This document shows, in pieces, positions 55,978 through 64,000 of a DNA stretch of 64,000 nt (its first letter is position 1; every line of letters starts with the position of its first letter). The translations under genes were made by a program, and so were the position numbers. Source of the stretch: Lysinibacillus odysseyi 34hs-1 = NBRC 100172 (lineage in GTDB: Bacteria > Bacillota > Bacilli > Bacillales_A > Planococcaceae); assembly GCF_001591965.1 (NCBI RefSeq), contig NZ_BCVX01000011.1:124001-188000 (forward strand). Direction: 5' to 3'. The notes beneath the pieces were generated by a model. That model was not told the DNA's origin. It was given only the letters and a program-made list of their open reading frames with translations, and did no database searches.

Positions 55978-56118
55978 AGAGGCCAACACAGCCGCATAAG
56001 CTTTAAAGTGAAAGAGGTGTCCGAGAATGCTTTCCGAGACACCCCTTTGTGACAAGGCTGGTGACACGCTAATGTTCCCAATATAGGGGCAATATTTTAT
56101 AGTGGGTATTTATTATGA

Positions 56119-56163
56119 AAAAAGGCTGGGTTAAGAGTCGTTTTGACTTTTAACACAGCCTCT
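56119..56163 (-). terminator. Terminator of yfhP
   Basis: GGCTGGGTTAAGAGTC pairs (imperfectly) with GACTTTTAACACAGCC, and TTTTTT follows on the minus strand. Confidence 0.82.
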
Positions 56164-56213
56164 TCATATGTTTTTAGGTAATATTCCACAAAAAAGCTTT
56201 ACTATGAATTAGC

Positions 56214-57200
56214 TTAATCACTCGTTCCAATTTGCAATTTACGCTGCAGTTTATCTTCGCTGAAGATCCAGCCTGTATAAGAATTCACCACTTCCAGATC
56301 TTCATTAACATGGGCTACAGCAACGAAGGGATAGCGGTTATTACTGCGGTAGCGCAAATCGATGAGACGTACCTCCATTAATCCGCTCGGCAGCTCAGAG
56401 ATCTCCCATCGGTATAAAGGTGAAAAGGAAACAAACGATCGCAGGTTTGCATCCTGCATAGCAGCCTGAACATAAGGGGTACGAGGCAATGGCACGATCT
56501 CAAACTTATCATAAATATTAACAGAACGACGGTAGGCACGCCCGACGTAGTAATGCGTTTTGGAGGCTGCTGCCACCCGCCAATAGAAAAACCGCATAGT
56601 AGGGGCTACAATAACGAATTCCTCGTCCTGAATCGTATGATGAACGGCCTTCTTTACTGCACGCTGGACTAGGAAACGTAATAGATAGTAGCATACAATG
56701 ACAGCATACATGATACCGAATGTCCAAACAGGGTCGCTGCCTAACAGCCAAAGTAGGATGGCGACACAGTGGAATCCAAAAATATACGGGTCGAAGGTAT
56801 TAATAACGCCAAGGGCAACCCACTTTTTCGATAATGGACGAAATGCCTGTGTACCGTATGCATTAAATATATCAACAAACACATGTAGAAACACCGCCAA
56901 TTGGGTCCACATCCATAAGTGAAATATGTTGGCGCCGGGCACGATTAGCGATAAAATAGCCGTAATTGCAATTGGCCATAGTAACACAGCTGGGATCGAG
57001 TGTGTAATGCCTCGATGATGCCGTATATAAATTGCATTATTGCGGAGTTTTAAAACTGTATCGACATCAGGTGCCTGCTGTCCCAAAATGGTACCTGCCA
57101 TGACAGCCCCGAACATTGCTGTACTTTCCGAGACGACAGGATCGACAAGTGCTATTCCTCCGATTGCAATACCCATGACTAAGTGTGTACCTGTATCCAA
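56214..57200 (-). CDS. yfhP: YfhP-like membrane metal-dependent hydrolase (YdjM/DUF457)
   Basis: Protein of 328 aa starting with TTG at 57200, nine bases after AAGGAG, giving the same DTGTH start as in B. subtilis YfhP. Four or so helices; conserved acidic and His residues in MGIAIGGIALVDPVV, GQQAPDVDTVLKLRN and YIRHHRGITHSIP suit a membrane metallohydrolase. Divergent from mutY, as in B. subtilis. Substrate unknown. Confidence 0.87.
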   Translation of the reverse strand: MDTGTHLVMGIAIGGIALVDPVVSESTAMFGAVMAGTILGQQAPDVDTVLKLRNNAIYIRHHRGITHSIPAVLLWPIAITAILSLIVPGANIFHLWMWTQLAVFLHVFVDIFNAYGTQAFRPLSKKWVALGVINTFDPYIFGFHCVAILLWLLGSDPVWTFGIMYAVIVCYYLLRFLVQRAVKKAVHHTIQDEEFVIVAPTMRFFYWRVAAASKTHYYVGRAYRRSVNIYDKFEIVPLPRTPYVQAAMQDANLRSFVSFSPLYRWEISELPSGLMEVRLIDLRYRSNNRYPFVAVAHVNEDLEVVNSYTGWIFSEDKLQRKLQIGTSD

Positions 57201-57326
57201 AACAATCAACTCCTTGTATATTGCAACCAACACACGAACATATGTGGGAAAAATTTAACATTTCCCTTTGTATTTAATAATATACCCTTTCTAATGAAAA
57301 TAAAATCGAAATAATAGGAGAATAAT

Positions 57327-58367
57327 GTGAACTACGAATATAAAGAAGAATTTCGCAAAGAATTAGTCGATTGGTTTGATAGAGAAAAACGAGATCTTCC
57401 ATGGAGGCAAACGACAGATCCTTATAAGATTTGGGTTTCTGAAGTCATGCTTCAGCAGACGCGTGTAGAAACGGTCATCCCATATTACAAGCGCTTTTTG
57501 GAAAAGTTTCCAACACCTGAAATATTCGCCTATGCCCCGCAGGAGGATATCTTAAAAACGTGGGAAGGGCTGGGCTACTATTCACGTGTAAGAAATCTGC
57601 AGGCTGGTGTAAAAGAAGTAGTGGAAACCTACGGCGGGATCGTTCCGGATAATCGTGTTGATATTTCAAAGTTAAAAGGTGTAGGGCCTTACACAGCAGG
57701 AGCTGTTCTTAGTATTGCATATGGCAAGCCAGAACATGCAGTGGATGGAAATGTCATGCGAGTGTTAAGCCGCGTACTTCATATTTATGATGATATTGCT
57801 TTGCCAAAAACAAAAAAAATATTTGAAGAAGCTGTGATGGAACTGATCGATCCGCATCATGCTTCCTCCTTTAATCAAGGCTTGATGGAGCTGGGGGCGC
57901 TTATTTGCACACCAACATCCCCTAAATGCTTATTATGCCCTGTCAGAGAATACTGCCGGGCTTTTGAAGCGGGCGATGCAGCACAGCTGCCGGTTAAAAC
58001 AAAAAAGATAAAGATGAAAAATCTTTTTTATAAAGTTTATTTAGCCCGCGACAAAGAAGGCCGCTACTTAATGGAGAAGCGGGGGGACAGCGGCCTGTTG
58101 GCAAATATGTGGCAATTCCCGATGGTTGAGATGAAAGAGGGAGAGAGTCCTCTAGAGAAATTGTCTACACGATACGAATTGGAAGTAGCATCTAGCTCAA
58201 ACGCTGTCATTTCTTTTAAACATATCTTTTCTCATTTAACATGGCACATTGAAGCAGAGGTAGTAGAAGTGGATGCAAAAAGTGCAAAAAAGTTTTTTTT
58301 ACCCGCGCAAATTGAGGAATTACCTATGCCCGTGCCGATGTTGAAAATTTGGCGTGAAATTAAATGA
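57327..58367 (+). CDS. mutY: A/G-specific adenine glycosylase MutY
   Basis: Repair enzyme of 346 aa that removes adenine opposite 8-oxoguanine. GTG start at 57327 behind TAGGAG. HhH-GPD motif LKGVGPYTAGAVLSIAYG with the catalytic Asp in HAVDGNVMRVLSR; 4Fe-4S Cys in LICTPTSPKCLLCPVREYC; and a NUDIX-like C-terminal domain that reads 8-oxoG. The 3' end is followed by a hairpin that covers the next ribosome site. Confidence 0.94.
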   Translation: MNYEYKEEFRKELVDWFDREKRDLPWRQTTDPYKIWVSEVMLQQTRVETVIPYYKRFLEKFPTPEIFAYAPQEDILKTWEGLGYYSRVRNLQAGVKEVVETYGGIVPDNRVDISKLKGVGPYTAGAVLSIAYGKPEHAVDGNVMRVLSRVLHIYDDIALPKTKKIFEEAVMELIDPHHASSFNQGLMELGALICTPTSPKCLLCPVREYCRAFEAGDAAQLPVKTKKIKMKNLFYKVYLARDKEGRYLMEKRGDSGLLANMWQFPMVEMKEGESPLEKLSTRYELEVASSSNAVISFKHIFSHLTWHIEAEVVEVDAKSAKKFFLPAQIEELPMPVPMLKIWREIK

Positions 58368-58377
58368 ATAAAAAGAA

Positions 58378-58409
58378 CACCTCTGTACACAATAGATAGC
58401 ACGGAGGTG
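58378..58409 (+). promoter_or_regulatory. Hairpin enclosing the ribosome binding site of the Asn-rich gene
   Basis: CACCTCTGT (58378-58386) pairs with ACGGAGGTG (58401-58409; one G-U), and the second arm is the GGAGGTG ribosome site for the ATG at 58418. Folding would reduce translation. Confidence 0.5.
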
Positions 58410-58417
58410 AATTCATA

Positions 58418-58648
58418 ATGAGTCGAAATCAAAACAACAACAACAACGAGTTCCGCAACAACAACGAGCGTCGTAATAATCGTAACAACGAAAATAACGA
58501 ACGCAACCGTGAAGAGTTCGGTAACGAGCAAGATTTCAACCAGTTGCAACGCGAAAATAATCGTGTTGATCGTCAAAACAATCAACAAGATCAAAACCGC
58601 CGCAACAACAAAAACAATAATAACAACAACGAAAACAACAATTTCTAA
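58418..58648 (+). CDS. Asn-rich protein at the sspE position (possible gamma-type SASP)
   Basis: Protein of 76 aa with 34 Asn (45%), no Cys, and only one Leu and one Val. Position between mutY and ntdP/ygaD is that of B. subtilis sspE, encoding the gamma-type small acid-soluble spore protein. The segment REEFGNEQDFNQLQRENN loosely matches the SspE repeat TEFASETNAQQVRKQNQQ, but the protease-cleavage core is changed. Its Asn codons are mostly AAC and AAT. Most likely a diverged gamma-SASP used as amino-acid store, but this is inference. Confidence 0.55.
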   Translation: MSRNQNNNNNEFRNNNERRNNRNNENNERNREEFGNEQDFNQLQRENNRVDRQNNQQDQNRRNNKNNNNNNENNNF

Positions 58649-58679
58649 GTTGAATTATTGTTAACAGTATGAATTCCCT

Positions 58680-58702
58680 GCACAAGTCGGTGTGCCTTTT
58701 TT
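58680..58702 (+). terminator. Terminator of the Asn-rich gene
   Basis: GCACA (58680-58684) pairs with TGTGC (58691-58695), followed by CTTTTTT. Short stem. Confidence 0.6.
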
Positions 58703-58938
58703 AAGGTATGCCGGCTTTCTTACTAAGTGATGGAAGTATGGATTTTGATTGTATCGAGATATTGACATCCCTCTTGAAAGATTAACAATATTTTGTAAAT
58801 TGCAACGTAAAACGACTTACTTTTACCTCGTATTACGAAATTTATGTTTTTCTAACTACACCTTTCATCCATCCATTGCTATAATAGGTAGGAGACTGCT
58901 AGATTATAGATAGCGTAGACGAAAAGGTGGGCTTCAAA

Positions 58939-59487
58939 ATGGGATTACCAGTAGAAGGCGAAACGATACAAATACATAGCTATAAGCATAATGGTCGTAT
59001 CCACCGAGTCTGGCAAGAAACCATGATTTTGAAAGGGACAAAAAATATTGTCATCGGCGCAAATGAAAAAACGCTCGTCACGGAGTCGGATGGCCGTACA
59101 TGGCTTACGAGAGAGCCTTCCATCTGCTATTTTCATGCTGAACACTGGTTCAATATTATTTGTATGCTGCGCGAAGATGGTGTGTATTATTACTGCAACA
59201 TGAGTTCACCGTTTGTATACGATAACCACGCCCTGAAATACATCGATTATGACTTGGACGTAAAGGTTTTCCCGGACATGTCCTATACGCTGCTGGATGA
59301 AGATGAGTATGAGCAGCATCGAAAAGAAATGGCATATCCGGAAGTAATCGATAAAATTTTGAAGCGCAACTTGGCAAAATTAATCAGCTGGATTCAACAA
59401 CGGCGAGGACCGTTTGCACAGGACTTCATTGAAGTCTGGACAAATCGCTATGAATTGTATCGCGATATCCAAGCAGAGCAGGAATAA
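58939..59487 (+). CDS. ntdP: Nucleoside tri-/diphosphatase NtdP (DUF402)
   Basis: Protein of 182 aa started at 58939 behind AAAGGTGG. It follows B. subtilis YgaC/Ntdp closely: [59 protein letters not shown]. It hydrolyses nucleoside tri- and diphosphates. A TATAAT at 58880-58885 may be the -10. The ygaB gene found next to it in B. subtilis is absent. Confidence 0.92.
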   Translation: MGLPVEGETIQIHSYKHNGRIHRVWQETMILKGTKNIVIGANEKTLVTESDGRTWLTREPSICYFHAEHWFNIICMLREDGVYYYCNMSSPFVYDNHALKYIDYDLDVKVFPDMSYTLLDEDEYEQHRKEMAYPEVIDKILKRNLAKLISWIQQRRGPFAQDFIEVWTNRYELYRDIQAEQE

Positions 59488-59503
59488 TAACTATTTGTAA
59501 TAA

Positions 59504-59532
59504 GGCACAGGCGTAATTGCCTGTGTTTTTTA
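59504..59532 (+). terminator. Terminator of ntdP
   Basis: CACAGGC (59506-59512) pairs with GCCTGTG (59519-59525), followed by TTTTTT. Confidence 0.9.
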
Positions 59533-59707
59533 TTTTTAACGGGTAGTAAAGATTACAATGTATTTCCTCAAGCCAGGCAGCAGGATATTTTATTGGCGGG
59601 ACATTTAGAAGGAAGAGAGAAAAAGAGCTGTTTTGAAACACCGCCAGGCATTAGTCCAGGTGAATTGTGGTATAGTATGTAACGTTGTAAATAAGAGATA
59701 GGAGGAA

Positions 59708-61465
59708 GTGGAAAAGTCATTGGATAGTATTAAAAGATATATGCGTTTTGTAAAGCCTTATCGCTGGCTGCTCATAATGACACTCTTTATCGGTATTGTA
59801 AAGTTTGCCATTCCCTTATTTTTACCGTGGCTTGTGCAGGTTATATTAGATGACATTTTATTAGGAAAAGGGCTGTCTGTGGAAGAAAAAACAAGACAGC
59901 TGTTTATGTGGATAGGCATTTCGCTTGTTTTATTCTTTGTCGTCCGTCCGCCTATTGAATATTACCGCCAATATTTTGCGCAAAATTTAAGTAATAATAT
60001 TCTCTTTGATATTCGGAAAGGGCTATATGGACATTTGCAGAAACTAAGCCTGAAATATTATGCAAATACTCGGGCAGGTGAAGTGATTTCACGGGTTATT
60101 AATGATGTTGAGCAGACAAAAAGCTTTGTAATGACAGGCTTAATGAATTTATGGCTGGATCTGGCAACCATTGTCATTGTAATCGCTATTATGTTTTCAA
60201 TGGATGTAAAGCTGACAATTGTTTCGCTGATAGCACTGCCTTTTTATGCGTTTAGCGTGAAATATTTCTTCGGGCGTCTGCGTAGCTTAACGCGTGCTCG
60301 CTCACAGGCGCTGGCTGGTGTCCAAAGCTATTTGCATGAGCGTGTGACAGGGATGAGCATTATTAAAAGCTTTACCCTCGAACGGCATGAGCAGGCTATA
60401 TTTGATGAAACAAATGGAGAGTTTTTAAATAAAGCACTCGATCATTCCCGCTGGAATGCCAAATCGTTTGCTGTCGTTAATACCATTACCGACATTGCAC
60501 CGCTTCTTGTGATTGCCTATGCAGGTTACCAAGTCATCCATGGAGAGCTGACAATCGGGGTCATGGTTGCTTTTTATGCTTACATTGAAAGATTGTATGG
60601 TCCATTGCGCCGGTTAGTTAGCTCGTCAACTACCTTGACACAATCGATCGCTTCCATGGACCGGATGTTTGAGCTGATGGATGAACAATATGATGTGGAA
60701 GACAAGCCGGGTGCATTGGAACTGACAGATGCCAAAGGAAAGCTGGCATTTCAAAATGTAGCATTTCAATATGAAAAAGACGGTAAAACAGTATTAGATA
60801 ATGTGGACTTTACTATAGAACCCGGACAAACTGCAGCTTTTGTCGGTATGAGTGGAGGAGGAAAGTCGACCATCGTCAGTCTGATCCCCCGCTTCTATGA
60901 TGCCGGTGAAGGAGCTGTGAAGATTGATGATAAGAATGTGAAAGATGTGACATTAAGGTCACTTCGCTCACAAATTGGAATTGTGCTGCAGGATAATATT
61001 CTATTTAGTGATTCGGTAAAGCAAAACATTTTAATGGGAAAACCGGATGCTACAGAGGAAGAAATGATTGCGGCAGCTAAGGCGGCCAATGCGCATGACT
61101 TCATCATGAGCTTGCCGGAAGGATATGATACAAAGGTAGGGGAACGCGGCGTGAAGCTGTCTGGCGGGCAGAAGCAGCGGGTGGCCATTGCGCGTGTATT
61201 TTTAAAAAATCCGCCAATCCTCGTCTTGGATGAGGCGACCTCTGCACTTGATCTAGAAAGTGAAGCATTAATCCAGGAATCACTGGACCGCTTGGCACAT
61301 GACCGAACGACAATTATCATTGCCCATCGTCTATCTACTATTACACATGCTGATAAGATTTTTGTAATTGAGCATGGCCGGGTAGTAGAAGAAGGAACGC
61401 ATGCAGAGCTAATGCAGAAGCAAGGTGCCTATTATCAGCTTTTCCAAATACAAAAATTAGATTAG
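59708..61465 (+). CDS. ygaD: Type I ABC exporter, YgaD-like
   Basis: Half-transporter of 585 aa: six membrane helices (about 15-310) then ATPase. Walker A VGMSGGGKSTIV, Q-loop, signature LSGGQKQRVAIARVF, Walker B ILVLDEATSALD, H-loop IIIAHRLST. Works as a homodimer; substrate unknown, multidrug or lipid type. Start GTG at 59708 is two bases from GGAGGA; a TTG at 59720 giving MDSIKRY as in YgaD is an alternative. Confidence 0.9.
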   Translation: MEKSLDSIKRYMRFVKPYRWLLIMTLFIGIVKFAIPLFLPWLVQVILDDILLGKGLSVEEKTRQLFMWIGISLVLFFVVRPPIEYYRQYFAQNLSNNILFDIRKGLYGHLQKLSLKYYANTRAGEVISRVINDVEQTKSFVMTGLMNLWLDLATIVIVIAIMFSMDVKLTIVSLIALPFYAFSVKYFFGRLRSLTRARSQALAGVQSYLHERVTGMSIIKSFTLERHEQAIFDETNGEFLNKALDHSRWNAKSFAVVNTITDIAPLLVIAYAGYQVIHGELTIGVMVAFYAYIERLYGPLRRLVSSSTTLTQSIASMDRMFELMDEQYDVEDKPGALELTDAKGKLAFQNVAFQYEKDGKTVLDNVDFTIEPGQTAAFVGMSGGGKSTIVSLIPRFYDAGEGAVKIDDKNVKDVTLRSLRSQIGIVLQDNILFSDSVKQNILMGKPDATEEEMIAAAKAANAHDFIMSLPEGYDTKVGERGVKLSGGQKQRVAIARVFLKNPPILVLDEATSALDLESEALIQESLDRLAHDRTTIIIAHRLSTITHADKIFVIEHGRVVEEGTHAELMQKQGAYYQLFQIQKLD

Positions 61466-61496
61466 GAATGAGACCGAGTGTCTCATTCCTTTTTTC
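61464..61496 (+). terminator. Terminator of ygaD
   Basis: AGGAATGAGAC (61464-61474) pairs perfectly with GTCTCATTCCT (61480-61490), followed by T6. Confidence 0.93.
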
Positions 61497-61648
61497 TTAA
61501 AAAAATTTAATAGAAAGAATAATAATATCTGAGACCCTTCGAGAATATCATAACTATATAGTGCTGGTTTTATGCTTAAAAGAGCAAATGATAGTTTTGC
61601 GGCAAGGAGAAACTAGATGCTGCTAGTTTTCAAAAAGGGGGAAGGAAG

Positions 61649-62665
61649 ATGAGCCGGAAAAGTGTGCTTGAAGTAAGGGATTTAGAGACAACATTCTTTA
61701 CCGATGAAGGCAAAGTCAAGGCCGTAGAGCATATAAGTTTTTCAGTACGGGAAGGTGAAATCGTCGCTATTGTAGGTGAGTCGGGATGTGGTAAAAGCGT
61801 AACATCCCTTTCGATCATGGGCTTGATCCCCAATCCCCCCGGAAAAATCACTTCAGGGGAAATTCTTTTGGATGGAAGAGACCTTAGGGGGCTGTCTGAA
61901 AGAGAAATGCGGAAAGTTCGAGGGAAGGATGTAGCGATGATTTTTCAGGAACCTATGACCTCCCTCAATCCTCTTTTTACAATCGGCAGTCAATTGGTCG
62001 AAACGATACAGCTGCACGAAAAAAAGTGGTTCAAGAAAAATGCCCGAAAAAAAGCAGTCGAAATGTTGCGGCTGGTTGGCTTGCCCCGTCCGGAAGAATT
62101 GATGAAAGAATATCCCCACCAATTATCGGGAGGGATGCGCCAACGAGTGATGATCGCAATGGCTATTGCCTGCAATCCGAAAGTATTAATCGCCGATGAG
62201 CCGACGACTGCGCTCGATGTGACGATTCAGGCACAGATTCTCAGACTGATGAAAGATTTGAACGCCAGGCTAAATACAGCGGTTTTATTGATTACTCATG
62301 ATTTAGGAATCGTTGCAGAGACATGCGAACGTGTCATCGTTATGTATGCGGGACAAATTGTTGAGGAGGCCCCTGTGGAAGAAATTTTTAAAAACCCGCA
62401 GCATCCCTATACGAAAGGGCTGATCCAGTCAATTCCCGATATGCGTTTCAAAAAAGAGACACTTCACTCCATTCCAGGCAATGTACCGAAACCTGGTTCA
62501 ATCAAGGCGGGCTGCCGGTTTGCGCCGCGCTGTGGGTATGTACACGAACGCTGTACAATGAAAAACCCGCCTCTTTATGAAGCGAATGAGCAACATGAAG
62601 CGAGATGCTTTTTGTTAGAAAAGAGCGGAGGTGAAGTACATGTCGAATCTGTTGCTGAAGGTTGA
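61649..62665 (+). CDS. Oligopeptide ABC transporter ATPase, OppD/AppD type
   Basis: ATPase of 338 aa. Walker [28 protein letters not shown], signature [12 protein letters not shown], Walker [15 protein letters not shown]. The C-terminal oligopeptide extension ([17 protein letters not shown]) has the Cys residues of the family. It is followed by the second ATPase with a 26-base overlap. The D-F-A order resembles B. subtilis appDFABC. Confidence 0.93.
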   Translation: MSRKSVLEVRDLETTFFTDEGKVKAVEHISFSVREGEIVAIVGESGCGKSVTSLSIMGLIPNPPGKITSGEILLDGRDLRGLSEREMRKVRGKDVAMIFQEPMTSLNPLFTIGSQLVETIQLHEKKWFKKNARKKAVEMLRLVGLPRPEELMKEYPHQLSGGMRQRVMIAMAIACNPKVLIADEPTTALDVTIQAQILRLMKDLNARLNTAVLLITHDLGIVAETCERVIVMYAGQIVEEAPVEEIFKNPQHPYTKGLIQSIPDMRFKKETLHSIPGNVPKPGSIKAGCRFAPRCGYVHERCTMKNPPLYEANEQHEARCFLLEKSGGEVHVESVAEG

Positions 62666-63620
62666 AAATTTGAAGAAATATTTCCCTATTCATAAAGGAA
62701 CATTCGGTACGAAATCAGGTGATGTAAAAGCGGTGGATGATGTCTCATTTGATGTGTATGAGGGGGAGACACTAGGCATAGTAGGTGAATCGGGCTGTGG
62801 GAAATCGACAACAGGCCGTGCCATTCTCAGGCTTCATGAACCAACAGACGGCAAGGTAACCTTTGACGGCATGGAACTGACCTCTTTATCAAAAGGGCAG
62901 ATGCGAAAGGCAAGAAGGAATATTCAGATGGTTTTCCAGGATCCGTATGCTTCGCTGAATCCGCGGCATACAATTGAGAAAATTTTAGAGGAACCACTTA
63001 TTGTCCATGGCATCGGCAAGGCGAAGGAGCGTAAACAACTTGTATATGACTATTTGGAAATTGTCGGGTTGAGCCCCTATCATGCCAAACGATACCCCCA
63101 TCAATTCAGCGGTGGGCAGCGGCAGCGCATCGGTATTGCCCGTGCATTAATGACAAACCCAAAGCTTATTATCGCTGATGAACCGGTCTCAGCACTTGAT
63201 GTTTCCATTCAGGCCCAGGTGTTAAATCTGATGCAGAAGCTGCAAAACGATTTAAACCTTACCTATATATTTATCGCTCACGATCTAGGAGTAGTAAGAC
63301 ATATCAGCGACCGGGTAGGCGTAATGTATCTAGGTCGCATGGTGGAGCTGGCAGATAGCGAGTCATTGTATGAAACACCCCTGCATCCTTATACGCAAGC
63401 GCTCCTGTCAGCCGTTCCGATTCCGGATCCTACGTACCAAAGGGAGCAAATCCTGCTGGCGGGAGATATCCCAAGTCCGAGAAACCCGCCGCAGGGATGC
63501 ACATTCCATACTCGGTGCCCTTTTGCGATGGATGTTTGTAAAGTAGTTACACCATCATTCAAGGAAGTGAAGAATGGTCATTCTGTTGCATGTCATTTAC
63601 ACAATGAGGTGCAGCAATGA
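62640..63620 (+). CDS. Oligopeptide ABC transporter ATPase, OppF/AppF type
   Basis: ATPase of 326 aa started at 62640 behind GGAGGTG. Walker [16 protein letters not shown], signature [15 protein letters not shown], Walker [15 protein letters not shown], and the C-terminal [19 protein letters not shown]. Pairs with the D subunit in peptide import. Confidence 0.93.
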   Translation: MSNLLLKVENLKKYFPIHKGTFGTKSGDVKAVDDVSFDVYEGETLGIVGESGCGKSTTGRAILRLHEPTDGKVTFDGMELTSLSKGQMRKARRNIQMVFQDPYASLNPRHTIEKILEEPLIVHGIGKAKERKQLVYDYLEIVGLSPYHAKRYPHQFSGGQRQRIGIARALMTNPKLIIADEPVSALDVSIQAQVLNLMQKLQNDLNLTYIFIAHDLGVVRHISDRVGVMYLGRMVELADSESLYETPLHPYTQALLSAVPIPDPTYQREQILLAGDIPSPRNPPQGCTFHTRCPFAMDVCKVVTPSFKEVKNGHSVACHLHNEVQQ

Positions 63621-63653
63621 TGATAGAAAGCTACACACATAGGGGGAGTTCAT

Positions 63654-64000
63654 ATGAGCAAAAAACTTTGGTCGCTGGGATTATTATTGCTGTTTGCATT
63701 AATCCTTGTCGCCTGTAGTGAGGATGGGGAGAGTGATACATCGACCGATACGGAAACGGAAGGAGAAACAACGGAAACTTCTGCATCACCGCAAATACTC
63801 GTATTTGGACGCGGTGGGGATTCCACTTCGCTGGACCCGGCTATCACAACAGAAGGCGAATCATTTAAAGTAACGGTAAACCTTTATGAAACGCTGCTGA
63901 ATTTTGGTGAACAGGATACAACTATCCAGCCAGGGTTAGCAGAGGAATGGGAAGTTAGCGAAGACGGCCTTGAATACAAATTCAAACTGCGCCAAGGAGT
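63654..64000 (+). CDS. Peptide-binding lipoprotein (SBP_bac_5), cut by the window end
   Basis: Starts at 63654 behind GGGGGAG. Lipoprotein signal peptide with lipobox LILVACS, an acidic Ser/Thr linker, and the family start GGDSTSLDPAITTEGESFK...NLYETLL. It would be the extracellular receptor of this transporter; the two permease genes are expected next, beyond the window. Confidence 0.9.
   Translation, partial: MSKKLWSLGLLLLFALILVACSEDGESDTSTDTETEGETTETSASPQILVFGRGGDSTSLDPAITTEGESFKVTVNLYETLLNFGEQDTTIQPGLAEEWEVSEDGLEYKFKLRQG

Noticed and set aside
58232-58594. Long Val/Ile-rich frame opposite the Asn-rich gene
   Set aside because: It is the mirror of AAC/AAT codon runs and has no ribosome site.

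Overview
The window reads as a chromosomal segment of a motile, endospore-forming, low-GC Gram-positive rod, most likely a Planococcaceae/Lysinibacillus-Solibacillus type bacillus. The evidence is strong AGGAGG-type ribosome binding sites, frequent TTG and GTG starts, dense rho-independent terminators, spore-associated genes (PdaA, a LytH-like peptidase, a protein at the sspE position), flagellar motAB, and gene orders that match Bacillus subtilis (yfhF-recX-yfhH-yfhJ, yfhP, mutY, an sspE-position gene, ntdP, ygaD). No rRNA, tRNA, CRISPR array or prophage was seen.

Layout. 0.2-2.7 kb: a globin-coupled chemoreceptor with a C-terminal CZB domain and a small phosphoesterase. 2.8-6.7 kb: a fatty-acid activation and beta-oxidation operon (acyl-CoA dehydrogenase, acyl-CoA ligase, thiolase) behind a FadR-like palindrome. 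6.9-8.8 kb: an ATP-grasp ligase and an aspartate racemase fused stop-to-start, probably making a D-amino-acid peptidoglycan cross-bridge. 8.9-16.8 kb: RNA helicase, M29 aminopeptidase, secreted SGNH esterase and the sbcD-sbcC nuclease pair with a LexA-like box. 17-25 kb: small membrane proteins, a TPP riboswitch controlling thiT, methionine aminopeptidase, PPK2, PepF, acetyltransferase, beta-carbonic anhydrase. 25-33 kb: a second M29 aminopeptidase, motAB, the pseudouridine operon psuK-psuG, yfkK, SDR, YtxH-like and YihY proteins.

33-41 kb: ZosA-type P-ATPase and an iron-sulfur fumarase, each preceded by a PerR/Fur-like box; YwqG-like protein; an IS3-family (IS150-type) insertion of 1275 bp sitting in the loop of a terminator, with a 3-bp target duplication; and an MFS transporter preceded by a promoter, a possible 32-codon ORF and a terminator-like hairpin. 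41-51 kb is the accessory-looking part: two DegV paralogues, a LytH-like M23 peptidase, a permease, a 750-bp gene-free stretch, an rsbQ-rsbP energy-stress pair without the rest of the sigma-B partner-switching genes, and an HpaB/YoaI-like flavin monooxygenase. 51-61.5 kb is the conserved B. subtilis-like block (rlmCD, pdaA, then yfhF to ygaD). 61.6-64 kb starts an oligopeptide ABC operon in D-F-A order that runs off the end.

No wholly new multi-gene system is claimed. The most informative oddities are: the Asn-rich protein (45% Asn) replacing a normal gamma-type SASP; the paired oxidative-stress boxes; the palindrome over the psuK promoter; the IS-split terminator; the orphan RsbQ/RsbP module; the chemoreceptor whose zinc-ligand Cys is Ser; and a 39-codon basic ORF with a good ribosome binding site.
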